The position numbers and the translations under genes are program-made. DNA of 64,000 nucleotides from Metallyticus violacea (taxonomy: Eukaryota > Arthropoda > Insecta > Mantodea > Metallyticidae). Below are positions 12,601-25,507 of this stretch, piece after piece. Each line of letters begins with the position of its first letter. Position 1 is the first letter of the stretch. Below the pieces are notes generated by a model. That model saw only the letters and a program-made list of their open reading frames with translations. It was not told the DNA's origin and did no database searches. The stretch lies in the NCBI GenBank assembly GCA_030762175.1, contig CM060831.1, positions 28,779,001 through 28,843,000 on the forward strand, written 5' to 3'.

Positions 12601-15600
12601 TACAGCATCAAGTAGTAAGTGTGAATGGCAGAGCCCAGTGTCTTATTGCCAAGCATTTCGAACAAAACCATAGCACTTTTTCCAAAATGTTATTTGAATT
12701 TTTATTACAGCCCTCAAAATACTTCACTACTAATATACTCAACCTTTTCATAATATGTGCAATAAAATTCACTGTGACATTAAAAGTATGACATATCAGA
12801 AAGAATAAATACAGCACTCTAAAGAAATAATTATAAGTTTCATTTTTAGGTTTCCATTACAAAACCCTGAACTGCTAAGTATATGGCTATCTGCTGTTAA
12901 CATGATAAATTTTTCCCTCCATATATCACAGATTACATTCCGCTTGTTTAAGAGAATCTCTGTCAGTAGCTAATGATAATAAATACTTAAAGCTAATGCA
13001 ATACTTAAAGCTAATGTAATGCAATGCAACTTTTAATTTTTAATTTTCCAGGCCATCTTACTAATGTAAATTACAAAACAAGAATTAAATGTAATATACA
13101 CTCTTAATGCTTCACTTACTTGTCATAATATACAGAACCGGTTTCGAAAAAGAAATGTTCAACTAAATCATGCAATAATATCAATTATATGATTGGCTCC
13201 ACTGTGCAAGTTCCAATTTACATTTTAAATAAAAGTAATAGCTAAATTTTCAGGAAAATAATTATATTTGAATTTATTTTTAGTTTCAGACCCTGCTTCA
13301 CTGTCACAAATTACCATAACGTTATCTATGCTTGAGTAACAAAATAATATTCTAATTCTCCAAAAAATTACCTCCAAATTCAAATTACCTCCAAAAATAT
13401 TATTTCAGATTGAATAGCAGCCTAATAGGATAGCAAAGAGAACAACAGAATCAAAGTTGCAGGAAATAACAGTGCAGTATTGTAATAAATACTAACCACA
13501 TTACAGATTACAGAAAAACATAAATTCATTTTAATTGAGGAAACTATCATAACTTCTTGTTTAATGAAATATTTTACAAAGCCCAATGAATATGGAAAAT
13601 TGGATGGATATCTGTATAAATGAATGAAAGATGTAATAGATTAATGATTATTTGTTTGAGTATAAAAGCGCACGTGCGTACGTTTGTGTGTGTGTGTGTA
13701 TGTGCGTACATACGTACTTGAACGATACCAGCGATTTCATTTTATTTTTATATTTTGATAATGTTTTATCCACGTTACGTTAAACTAAGTTATGTCTTAA
13801 ATTTAAAACTAATTTTGTGTCAGAACTAATACAGTGAAGCAACTAATATTTTTTAATTAGCTGGTGAATTGATTTAATACAATATGCTCCACTTACCATT
13901 TACTTTAGATGGTCTAGTAATGGGAAAGGGAGTGATCAAAAACAAAGCAGTAGCAGAAAGAAATATAGTCATGTGTGTAATCAGAGCTTGTGTAAATAAA
14001 ATACCAAATATACCAGTAAAATGATCAGAGAAAATATATCGTTCAATAGTGGAGAGCAGAATGATGTATGGAATAGAAATTTGGGGGCCAGATGGAGCAT
14101 GGAAATAGATAAATATGATTATTTTGTAGATATGTCGTAGGCTTATCTAGATCTTCACCTAACAAGGTTGCTTTAATCGAGCTAGGGAGATTCGGCTTTT
14201 GTGCTTTGGGCTTTTCCCGTATGTCAAGTTCCTTGGAATGTTGAACAGCTGTTGAAGGAACATGACAAGATTTCCATAAAAAAAATATGAACATAAACTC
14301 GTGAATTTTTACATTCTGGAAGCAGACAACATTTTGTACAAGTTCATCAGCAGACCACCAGATTCACCACAATTGCCAACCTTTCCAACCTTATATGATC
14401 CACCATGCACCAGTCATTTGACAGTTGACAATGTGAGCAAAGGTCTCATGAAACATGTCCTGAATTTTTTAATTTTAAAGTGAAAAGCTAAGAGTGTTTT
14501 TCATTGTATCAATATTTTAAATGTTTTTAACTTTTTTCAACTTTAAAATTGAAATGTTCTGTATAATTCAATGTCAATGAAGCATAAGAGTATTAAATTG
14601 ATTCACTAGCTAATTAAGAAATTTAAGTTAGTCTGTTTTTATGCTTGATCGCAACAAACCTCAGCATGGTTTCAAAAAGTATGCTATTGCCTTGCCATAG
14701 ACCTCAAAATGACAGCAAACAGCTGCTAAAATTTCTGTCATATCAAATTTTCTGCTCAGCTAACGTTGTAGGGGCATCTTGTACACAATGAGCATACAAT
14801 TATCTATGGGGTAGAATCTAATAGTAAGGCACAATATATATTTTTTTTACAAAATACTTCTGAGTGAGAAAAAAAAATACAGTCTTGCCTATTTTCAATA
14901 ACAATGAACCAAGCTTCTCAAGATTAAATTGATTTTCTCCTTATCATAACACCAATTTGAATATCCCTTGTGTTTTCTGGGGGTATAGCCACTTGCACAT
15001 GACCTATTTCATTTCTTCATCTGAACCAAAGTGTTGGCCTCCTAGGAATATCTTTAGTGGTCTGAAGAGGTAAAAGCCAGACTGTGTAAGTTTTTGACTG
15101 TATGGTAGATAATTGAATACCTTCCAGTCTTATAATTTTTGCATAAACAAAAGTCTGAATTTGAGGCTGCACTGATTTTACGAAACTCTAATCTGTCATG
15201 TACAATATTATATGCAGTACGATATGAAATGTTTAATTGTTGTGCCAAGATTTTCAGATGCACCTGCTAATTGTTTTGAATTTTTGCTTAAATCCTCTGA
15301 CAATGAGTATTGTTAAAAAGTCACAGGTCAGCCAGAGTGCAGTTTATTGGCAAGGTTTACTTGGCCCTCTTCAAAGAATCTGCACCAATGGAGATGTTGC
15401 TGTATTCCAGATTATCATACATGTGGCAAATATAGGCAATAATTATGCACTGGCAATGTTACAGAACATTGTCTATATATTAGTACAGCACTGTCAGTGC
15501 ATTATTGTTATATATTTTTAACTATACACAGTTGAGCAGAGAATACACTTTGTTTGGCAAAGATGGGTAAGGGCAGAGTGGAGAAGTAAAGGAAGAATAG

Positions 15601-18600
15601 AGGAGAGATGCCTTGAGAGCTTAGTATGGTATCAGTAAGAAGAGTGTCATGCAAGAAGGATTGCCATAGCCATTCTGGGATGCCAAGCAAAATGTAAGTT
15701 GTAATTTAATGTGAAATACTTTGAAATAATAAATAATTGTTAGTACACCTTATTATGAATCTGTATTTGTTTTGTGTTTGATCCCTTACATCCTATCCCT
15801 TAAAGATTCTTATGATTCATATGGATTAGATTTAGCTAATTTCTTAGCATTGCAACCCCAAGCTGCTAGAAGTTAGGAAGTTTTAAGAAATGTAGCTAGT
15901 TTACTCTTTCGGGATTGTGACAATATAGATCCAACATAACCCTGTGAATTTTACTTGATGTTTTGCCTCTTGCCAACAAAAAAATGTAATACATCATTCT
16001 GGTCCTCACATGTGGATGATACTAACACAAACACTATTTTTGCTTACTTGTTTAAGCCCACCTGATTGAGCCACTGATGGCTGTATCACAAGATTTAGAC
16101 TTATTATTTGCCAACTTTGAACATCCAGAACCAAACAGAATTATGTAAAAAAATAAAAAATCTGTATAATTTTTTATTCTCCCTCATACATATTAATTCA
16201 TAGTATTTTCAATGCATACTCACATCATGAATAGTCATTAGATCCACCAAGTCTATCGGTTTTGTGATTCTATTTAGAGGTTTCAACACAGACTGCAGAA
16301 AATGCATCATATGAGCAGCTTCACGTACTCCTTTATACTGAATTCCCTTGTTATGCTGTGTATAGACAATTAGGACAGGGAAGTGCTGTACCTTCGAAAA
16401 TTGTTGCCTGCATTCACTTCCTGGATGCCAACAGTTGATGGCTGCAAAATATACCTACAACCACATTAAGAATAAATATTACCACAAAATGTCAAATGCC
16501 AGATTCAACATCTTTTGCACAGGCTTAATAAACAAATCAAATAAAATTTATTTTCAAAACATGGTACAAAATTTGTTCATATTATTAAACATGTGGAAAT
16601 GTTTATTATTTACATTGAGTTTCCTATTTACAGAATTATTTGAGTCAAATGTGCACAAGTAACATCTCAACAGAAAAACCACTTATTAAGAATTTACAAA
16701 AAGCTTATTTATGAACAACAAAATTTTTCCTGTATAATATGTTTTTAATTTATATAAATTTATTCTGAGCAATGGTTTGTTATATATTTCCACCCTATTA
16801 ATGTAAAATTTCTTTGAGGTTAAACGTGCTCTTTCAATAGGAATTAATCTTGGATCTAATATTATATGTAAATATTTTTTATTTGCAATGTAATTTGTTA
16901 AATTAGTGAGCATGAAGGTAGTCATTTCCAAAATATACAATGACAGCACCAAGCTTGTGTTTTTAAGTTCTCTTGACATTAAACATTATAGTGGAGGTTA
17001 AACATTTTTCTAAATGCCTGCCTTTGTATTTTGAAAGCCTGTACACTTTGCTGAATTAATCCAAAAGATTAAGCAATATTTAAGCTAAGAGAAATGCCAA
17101 ACATTTCATAAAATATATATCTGTTGTAACTGTTAACTGATTTATCCTACATTAATGTGTTCAAGTTGTTAACACTAACTCACCTTACATTTTTAAAACT
17201 TTGGACTAGTTTCGGGAGAGGTTCCTCCCATCATCGGCTGCTGTTGACTGAACAATGGCATTCAGTCAACAGCAGCCGATGATGGGAGGAACCTCTCCGG
17301 AAACTAGTCCAAAGTTTTAAAAATGTAAGGGGAGTTAGTGTTAACAACTTGAACCTCTCCAGAAACTAGTCCAAAGTTTTAAAAAAAGTAAGGGGAGTTA
17401 GTGTTAACAACTTGAACACATTAATGTAGGATATATTACCACTCCATTGTCTACACCTTCGTAAGTACATTTTTTTATTTAATGTTAACTGATTGTTCAA
17501 TTTTATATATAAGCAAGCTGGCTAAACTTATTCCTCATGTAACAATGGAGTCATTAGTGTAAATATTTAAACAACTATTAGTTTCTAATGTCATATTACA
17601 GAGCCAGCTTGATTCTAGAACATAATTAGGTGTTACCAATTATGACTTGTAAATATAAATGGTATATTGACTAAGGAAAGAAGATTATAAATACTATTGG
17701 AAATTTAACTTAAAGTTCTAATTGGAAGTTGCACAGTAAAACAAATCATGTTTGTTATGTTTATTGTTTGATTCAGTCAAACTATACACTCTTATTGGCT
17801 CCATTTACTTGTCAGCAGTTAGTTGAGGATGTAGAAAGTAGTCTCTTCTAAATATAAACAAGTACATGGAGTCAATTAGAGTGTGTAGTTCGACTCAATC
17901 ACACAATAATCTTAATTACTGGAAAGGTCTTATGAAATATTATGTTGCCGATATTTAATTGAGCTGTGTAAATCAGTCTATGAGCAAAAAAACATTATTA
18001 TTGTTATTATTATATCCAATTAACATCAAAAACAAAGAGCTAAACTGGTTTAAGTGATTCCCTTAGTCAAAGAATAATTTCAACCAAATATAATGGTTCC
18101 ATTTCTTCAAGGAAAGAAACTTCAACAGGCCTTCCCCAAGTTGCTGTAACCAGTACAACCCTCTTTAATATTTATCTGAATGATCTAATCACAGAGTTAA
18201 AAACCATAAATAAGCTTAGAACATGTATATATTTGCATATGACATAGTAATAGGACCACCAATAAGGCCTACAACATGCAAATAGCAGAACAAACAATGA
18301 ATGGAGCAATGCAGCTGCTACAAAAATGGACATTAGAGAATAATGTGGAAATTAGTCTCAACAAAACAATATACCGGTGCTTCTTCCTCCACCATAAATA
18401 CAAAATTTTTGAAATCAAAATTGCAAATAACACACTCTCAAAGAGTGCCAACACAAAATACCTGGGAATGCAGTTAGACAGCAAACTAAATTGGGAGCAC
18501 AATATCACAACAACAAAAAAGAAAACAGAATCCCATCTCAATCTACTAAAATGATTATGTAGAGTCAATTGGGGAAGCTCTCAAGAAATGCTGAAACAAA

Positions 18601-21600
18601 CTTACAACACATAAAATAGAATAGAATATTTATTTTGAATATATTTTAACATTTCTTATGTATAGACTATTGAACTATTTATTTAACAATTTATACTCCC
18701 TATATCTCACTAGACTTAGCATTGTTGTTGCCATTTCCTAGGAGTGATAACTCACAACACATATGTAAAACCCACAATGATTCATGAAGTGAAGCCCTCA
18801 TTACTGCCAAACCAAGTAAGCAACAAAAACTGGAATGCACATAAAATAATGCATTAAAACTCATTTGTGGAGCAGTATAAAAACAATATGCATTACAGCA
18901 CTACAACTATATACCGGTAATAAATCAACAACAGATAAAATAAAAATTCAGACTGCATCAATGTATGTTACTTCTCTTTCTGAACAAAAATGGGTTGAAG
19001 AGCAAACCCTAAACAAACTAAACACATCAAACACCTACAAACATAATCACCAATTACACTGGGCAACAAAAAAATAATTTTTGAATGTTTCGAGCACTTC
19101 ATGAGGCAATTCCTACTAATTTTGGGTTGAGAAAAACAAATATGACAATGAAAAATTTTTATTAGCTCTAGTTTCTATGATATACACAAGGGGGAAGTAT
19201 TACATATTTACAGATTGAGAAAAAAGGATACATTTTAATTACATACATACTAACAACAATGAAAGTGTATTTGATTTTTTTAACTGGTAATTACATGCTA
19301 AGAGTTCTAAATTGCTGGAAAAATACTTCGCAGATAGTCGTGTCTGAAGAGAATCATGTGGTGGCCTATTGACTTCGTCGTCTTTTAGCTTGCCTCTTGT
19401 GATGGAGTTCCGCAGAATCCCTATACAAAGGCCAACAGTAATCCGCAAGCATTACTTCATTCCAATGGCCCTGATATCTTCGTTCCATAACAGAAATGTC
19501 CTGATGGAATCTCTCCCCATGTTCATCACTAACAGCTCCACAACTAGGAGGGAAAAAGTCTAGGTGGGAGTGGAGAAAATGAATCTTAAGGGACATGTTG
19601 CATCCAAGGTTACGGTATTTTTGCAGGAGCACTGTTACCAAATGCTTGTAGTTGTCATCTCTTTTGTTGCCTAAAAATCCATGAACAACACCCTTGAAGG
19701 CTTCCCAAACTTCCTTTTCTTTCCCCTCCAAAACTTGGTCAAATGCAGGATCCTTTACAAGTTCTCTTATTTGTGGTCCGACAAAAATACCTTCCTTAAC
19801 TTTTGCATCACTTAATTTCGAAAATTTCTCTCTGATGTACTTAAAGGCCTGTCCTTCTCGGTTCATAGCTTTGACAAAGTTTTTCATCAAACCCAGCTTG
19901 ATATGCAGGGGTGGAAGAAGAACGTCTTTTGGGTCCACAAGAGGCTTGGCAACGACATTTTTCTCGCTAGGGTGAAGATTTCTTGCAGGCCAGTCTTCTT
20001 TAATATAATGCAATTTCCTATCTCTACTGTCCCACATACATAAGAAGCAGCAATGCTTTGTGTAACCCAGTTGCATTCCTAAGAGTATGCAATGACTTTT
20101 ACATCACCACAGATTTTCCATTTGTGTTCATGATATTTAATTGAGTCCAAGAGAGTTTTCATATTTGCATATGTCTCCTTCATGTGAACAGCATGACCAA
20201 CAGGAATAGATGAAAGAAGGTTCCCATTGTGAAGTAACACAGCTTTCAAACTAAGCTTGAAGGAGTCTATGAATAGCCTCCATTCAGTTGGATCATGGTT
20301 CAAATTCAAAGACTTCATCAAGTCATTAATGTCGCAGCAAACAATATGATTATTTTTCTTCTCAAAAAAGAGAAGCAGTTCCATGTGACGTTTTCTGTAC
20401 TGTGAGATTCTCACATCACTTTGGAGAAGAAACCATTGCTGTAGTCAAGACCCAAGAATTTCTGGCTTCTCCTTTGACAGGCCAAGGTCTCTAATGAGAT
20501 CACTCAATTCTGCTTGACTCAGTCTGTGCGGTTTATCATCTTTTCCCTCAAAATCAGGGTCATGGGATGTAGAAGGCTTGTTTGGTTCTTCTTGTTCCAC
20601 ACTGTCTTCATCTTCTACTTCAAACACACAATTTTTGGGTGGAGGAGGAACTGGTAAACTATCCGAATGTGGAATAGGTCGAATAGCAGATGGAAGATTC
20701 GGGTACTGAACTGTTCTTCTTTTCTTCATAGACAATCCTGCCTTTATAGGTGGAGTCAGGCAGAAATAGCAGTCATCTGTATGGTTTGTAGGCTCCCGCC
20801 AAATCATAGGCACAGCGAAAGCCATACATCGCTTCTTCTTTTTCAGCCATTCTTGCAGTGTAACTGAACATGCGTTGCAACATATATGTGGAGCCCAAAA
20901 CTTATCCTGGTCCCCTACTTTCATACCGAAATAATACTGATAGGCAGTCTTTACAAGAGGCATCAGATTGAGTTTCTGTGAGGAAAATGTTATTTCACCA
21001 CAAATATAACATAAGTTATTTACCATATTTACACATTTTCGTGGCATTTTTACAAATTTTACACTAAAAAAGCACTCGCGAACCAGAAATTTTGCATTAA
21101 TTTGAGTAGAAACTACATGTAATTCACAGTCACAGCAACAGTATCTATGTTTATGACTTACAAACAACTGAAGAGCATTTGTGTTTTGTTATTTGACAGG
21201 TGTGCCAACTCCCCCCCCCCAAAAATCCCCCAAATTTAAAATCTTCACTCTAAAAAATGAAATGTCACTTTATCTTCAAAACAAGAGCTAATCTATCATT
21301 TTTATGGTGATTTTTGAATTCAGCAGATGGAAATACATGTAAATTCACTATTTTTAAGCCCGAAACATTTTCATTGTTGCCCAGTGTTATCTACACAACT
21401 TATAAATTGGAATAAAAGTCAAACCTTCAAACAAACCAAAAAATCCTTTAAAGTATCAAAAAACAGAAATACATCCAAATCTAAAGGAAAAAAATTAAGA
21501 AGCAAGAAATCAAAACCTATAAAATAACTTTCACTGGAATTCATTGCTAAAAGATTCCCAGCATATGCATGGTTGCATATCAGGGTGTATCAGAAAAAGA

Positions 21601-24600
21601 AATTTTCAAATTTATAATGCTAATAGGATTAAAAAGTTGCATAATGATGTTGTAAGAGAGCAAATTAGGTCTATAACCAATTTTTCACTGAAAGCAATAA
21701 CTTTAACGTTACAAAAATTATAGGCATGTCATGCACATTTCATTCATTTTAATTTGACACATAATGTAGGTGCAGACTGCTGTTACTGACTCAGGATTCC
21801 TCAGCTTTCAGATTCTCCCCATAAGTCACATAGCATATAGCCAAAAGGGGTGAGGAAGTGCATATCTTGACACATTCCTCACCTCAACTTCAGTATCACG
21901 TGAACTGAGTTCAGAGAAGGTACTGTTATAAGTTGCAAGTCATATAATATAACAATCAACCATGGCTAAGATAAGTGTAAAAACAAGATTTAAATCACGT
22001 ATGATACATGAAGAAATCTTCAGACCTTCAGAACTCTTCCAACATACCACGAGGTAATGCATTGTTATTTATTTACATGTGCTGTTCTTAAAGGTGAAGG
22101 AAGCAAAGTACTGGCAAAGAGTGAAATCTCATCTGTGGTTGCTAAGAAAGTGGAGGACGTTTGGAAACATGTCTCAATCCTTACAGGGACTGCTACGACT
22201 AGCGAGGTCATTAAGGTGTAGACTCATGAGCAGGGAGTCTGGGGTTTGATTCCCATAGGACTGTCTTCACCAACTGAGGTTTTTTCCCGGTTGTCCTCAG
22301 TCCTCATAAATGGTAAATGCTTGGGAGATATCCTAAACTTAGGCCTGGAATCTTCCTTCCTTAAAAAAAAATCCTTTCCAAATTTATCATTCCATCTCAT
22401 GTATCATCAGTGTCCACCACATGTGGTGCCTCCATAGTAAAAAAGGGTATTAAACACTATTAAAAAAAATCCCTACAGTTTCCAAGAACAGAATATATAA
22501 AGTTACTGATTATCATACGAAAGCGAATAATATCTTAGAGAGTAAAGGAAGGGGCAATATTAATTTGGGGAAGATGGTGTCACATTCTAACGTGCTTTTT
22601 AATAATCTCTTTAAAAGTCGAAATATTTAGAACACTATTTTCATTTACTTTCATGCATATGAGAGTGAAACCATAAGGTGTTTTCTAAATATTTCAACTC
22701 AGAAGAGATTATTAATGCCTGTATCACTGTTTCAATTCTAAATTGAATTAATTTTAAAGATACATTTTGATATCACAGTATGCAAATGCACTTCATTTGC
22801 ACCCTATGCTTGTAACAAAACTCGTAAAATTCCTGTTAAAGAGAGGGAATTTTTAAATGACCAGAAAACTAGCAGAAAAATGGCAAATGGTATGGATATT
22901 GTTAACTCTCGTATACATCAAACTAGAGAAAACAGAAAACGTAAAGCACACCTTTTCGTTGAAATAGAAAGACCATGAATGAATGTGATGACAATAGATA
23001 GCAATACTATATATCTTCAGGGACAGAATTAGACACTGACAATGACACTGATTTTAAATTAGATAAAGTTTCAGAGACACAAGCTAAGAAACCAAGAATG
23101 CAGAAACAAATGAAAGTATCAATGCAACAGCTTGCAAAAACTACAGACAAGACTAATGTATCGATATGCAAAGTGCTACTATCGCCAGTGCTGTGATAGA
23201 AGATCTTGGTATTGTGTCAGAGGAATACCCTGATACAAAAAAGCAAAAATATAGAGGTAAGTGCTATAAACATCAGAAAGTTTGTGCAAGAGTGTCAGAA
23301 GAAAGTGTTAAACAATTGTATATATACTTCAATGAAAGAAAAGATCAGACTTTAAAAATAATCAAGAAAGATGGTAAAAACTACAATGAAACTAAAGTTG
23401 AAGATTACTATGTCATTGTAGAAGTATCTGGAAACATGTATCTTGGTCATGCTTCATTAACTGGCTGAACAACTGCAAAAAAACATTGCTTCAGCCATTC
23501 TGAGAAAAATAGGAGAACATGATCCAAACATAGATACAGGTTAATCTAATGGCAATAGTGTGTGATGGAATTGTGGTTAGCACAGGACAAAGGAGGAGTC
23601 ATTCGACACATCAAGACTGAAATAGGATATCCTCTCTAGCTGTGTATTTGTCTTTTGCACTTTGCTGTGCTGCCCTTGTGCCATTTACTGTGCACTCACA
23701 AGTCCTGTTAGAAAGCTTCTAGAAAACTGTGAAGATCGGCCTGTAACAAAATTTGATAAAATATATTCAGGATATAACTGTTAAAGATCTTAGCTCCAAT
23801 CAGAAATATCTACTGGAAATTACCTAGACACTGGCAAATGTGAATCAAACTCAGAAAAAAAGAAACCAAGAAAGTTTAATTATGTATGATGGCTAACTAT
23901 AGCATCGAGACTGCTTCATCTCTACATTTCTACAAAAAAACCAACTGAGGGGCATAAAACTTTGATGGAATTTGTTGTTAAGGCTTATATTGCTTTATAA
24001 TTACAGAAAAAATGCAATCGCAATGTATAGATGGTTCTAGACATGTTTTCTTAGCTATTAGTCTATCCAGATTTGTGAGTGATAATTACAGAGATATTGT
24101 TGATAATGTAATACCAAGAAATGCCTTTTATTATCATTAAGAAAATATGTTGTTGGCAATGCTAACGGATGACAGCCAAAATTGTGCAGTGCAACGAATT
24201 AATCAGGCAAGAGCTCTGAAAACAGTTGAAAGAAATGCTAAAGAATTTCATACCTTCCAAAACCTGAATTTAAATTTCTCAGTTGCATGCTGTGTAGATT
24301 TGATTGATTGGGAAGAGAACACAGTGACAGAACCTCCAGCTTTAAGCCACATCAAAACATGCAAGTTTCAGGAATTCCTGAAGAATGGATAGAGATTCCC
24401 TTGTTGCCATGCCCATGCTCAAGCTGTTGAGAGACTTGGTAAAAGTTGTCCGTGATGCTGCATTATTATCTGTATGTGGAGATAAAGAGATGCATGCATA
24501 TGGTGGAAACTCAATGCAAATGACACCACCTACAACATATAAGAAGAAAAGGAATTCTTTGGCTTGAGAAAAAGAAATTAATTATGAAATTTATCATTTG

Positions 24601-25422
24601 GTGTATTAATATTTATGTAAGAATAATAGGTGGGTGGGTTGGATGGATGGAACTTGAAAGTAGCCACCTCCCCATGATGAGTTCTAGGTTGATATAACCT
24701 CTAACAGTGTTGTATGAACACATATCAATTATATAGTGCAATATGAATCCACAGACAACATTAAAATTGTTTTCTTTGAAGAACACAAACAGTTCAAAGT
24801 GCAGTTTTTTTTTTTTTGAATAGTGTTTAACGCCCGTTTTTACTACTGAGGCCCCAGGCGGTGGACACTGGTGATACATGAAATGAAATGATAAATTGGG
24901 AAAGGATTTTTTTCAAAGTGTAGTGAATGATAATTCTGTGAATATTCAAGTGTTTTTTTCTGAACTTGTTTATTTAGTTATTGTTATTTTAGTTACATTG
25001 TTGTATTATTTTATTTATTTTTCATTAAATTATATTGCCTTCACTATTTATTCTACCTAAATGCAATATGCTGTACATGCAAGAAGGACAAAAGATGGCT
25101 TATGAGCACAAATTCAAGAAGCCTGGAATGTTGTAGCCTCTTGTCCACACTACTGTAGAAATCTGATATCATCTATGCCCTGAAGATTGAGGGCAGATAT
25201 ACATGCTGAGGGCTCATACACAATATCAATTTGTGTTTATTTCTATGTTTTTTCACTTTAGAAAATAATTTTTATGTCCTTGTGTTTATTTTATTTGTAA
25301 AGAATATGTTAGTTTGTGATTACATTTTTGTGTGTGTATAATGTTATAAAACTCAAAATATACATTAAAATATAACATGATATTAAGACAGCATACTGTT
25401 CTACACTTACACTTATAAAACC

Positions 25423-25507
<85 letters not shown>

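Larger units (their letters stand above)
22085..24570 (+). pseudogene. Decayed gene of an uncharacterised arthropod protein family
   Basis: Segments recognised in order across frames: SEISSVVAKKVEDVWKHVSI (about 22120-22180), VSKNRIYKVTDYH, then KTRKIPVKEREFLNDQKTSR (about 22815-22875), YFNERKDQTLKIIKKDG (about 23320-23380), VEDYYVIVEVSGNMYLGH, VCDGIVVSTGQRRS, NMLLAMLTDDS (24145), DLIDWEENTVTEPP and CCHAHAQAVERLGK (about 24403). I know the same order (KER.FL.DQR, YFNER.DQT, CDGT..NTG, DLIDW, PCHSQAVER...CG) from long, unnamed arthropod proteins that occur in many copies. Function is not established; multicopy spread suggests a mobile origin. Many stops and frameshifts are present, and a SINE and a small inverted-repeat element interrupt it. 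Confidence 0.65.

Noticed and set aside
15054..15263. Helix-turn-helix-like minus-strand frame
   Set aside because: LNISYRTAYNIVHDRL resembles mariner-type helix-turn-helix, but no other transposase landmark or TIR was found nearby.
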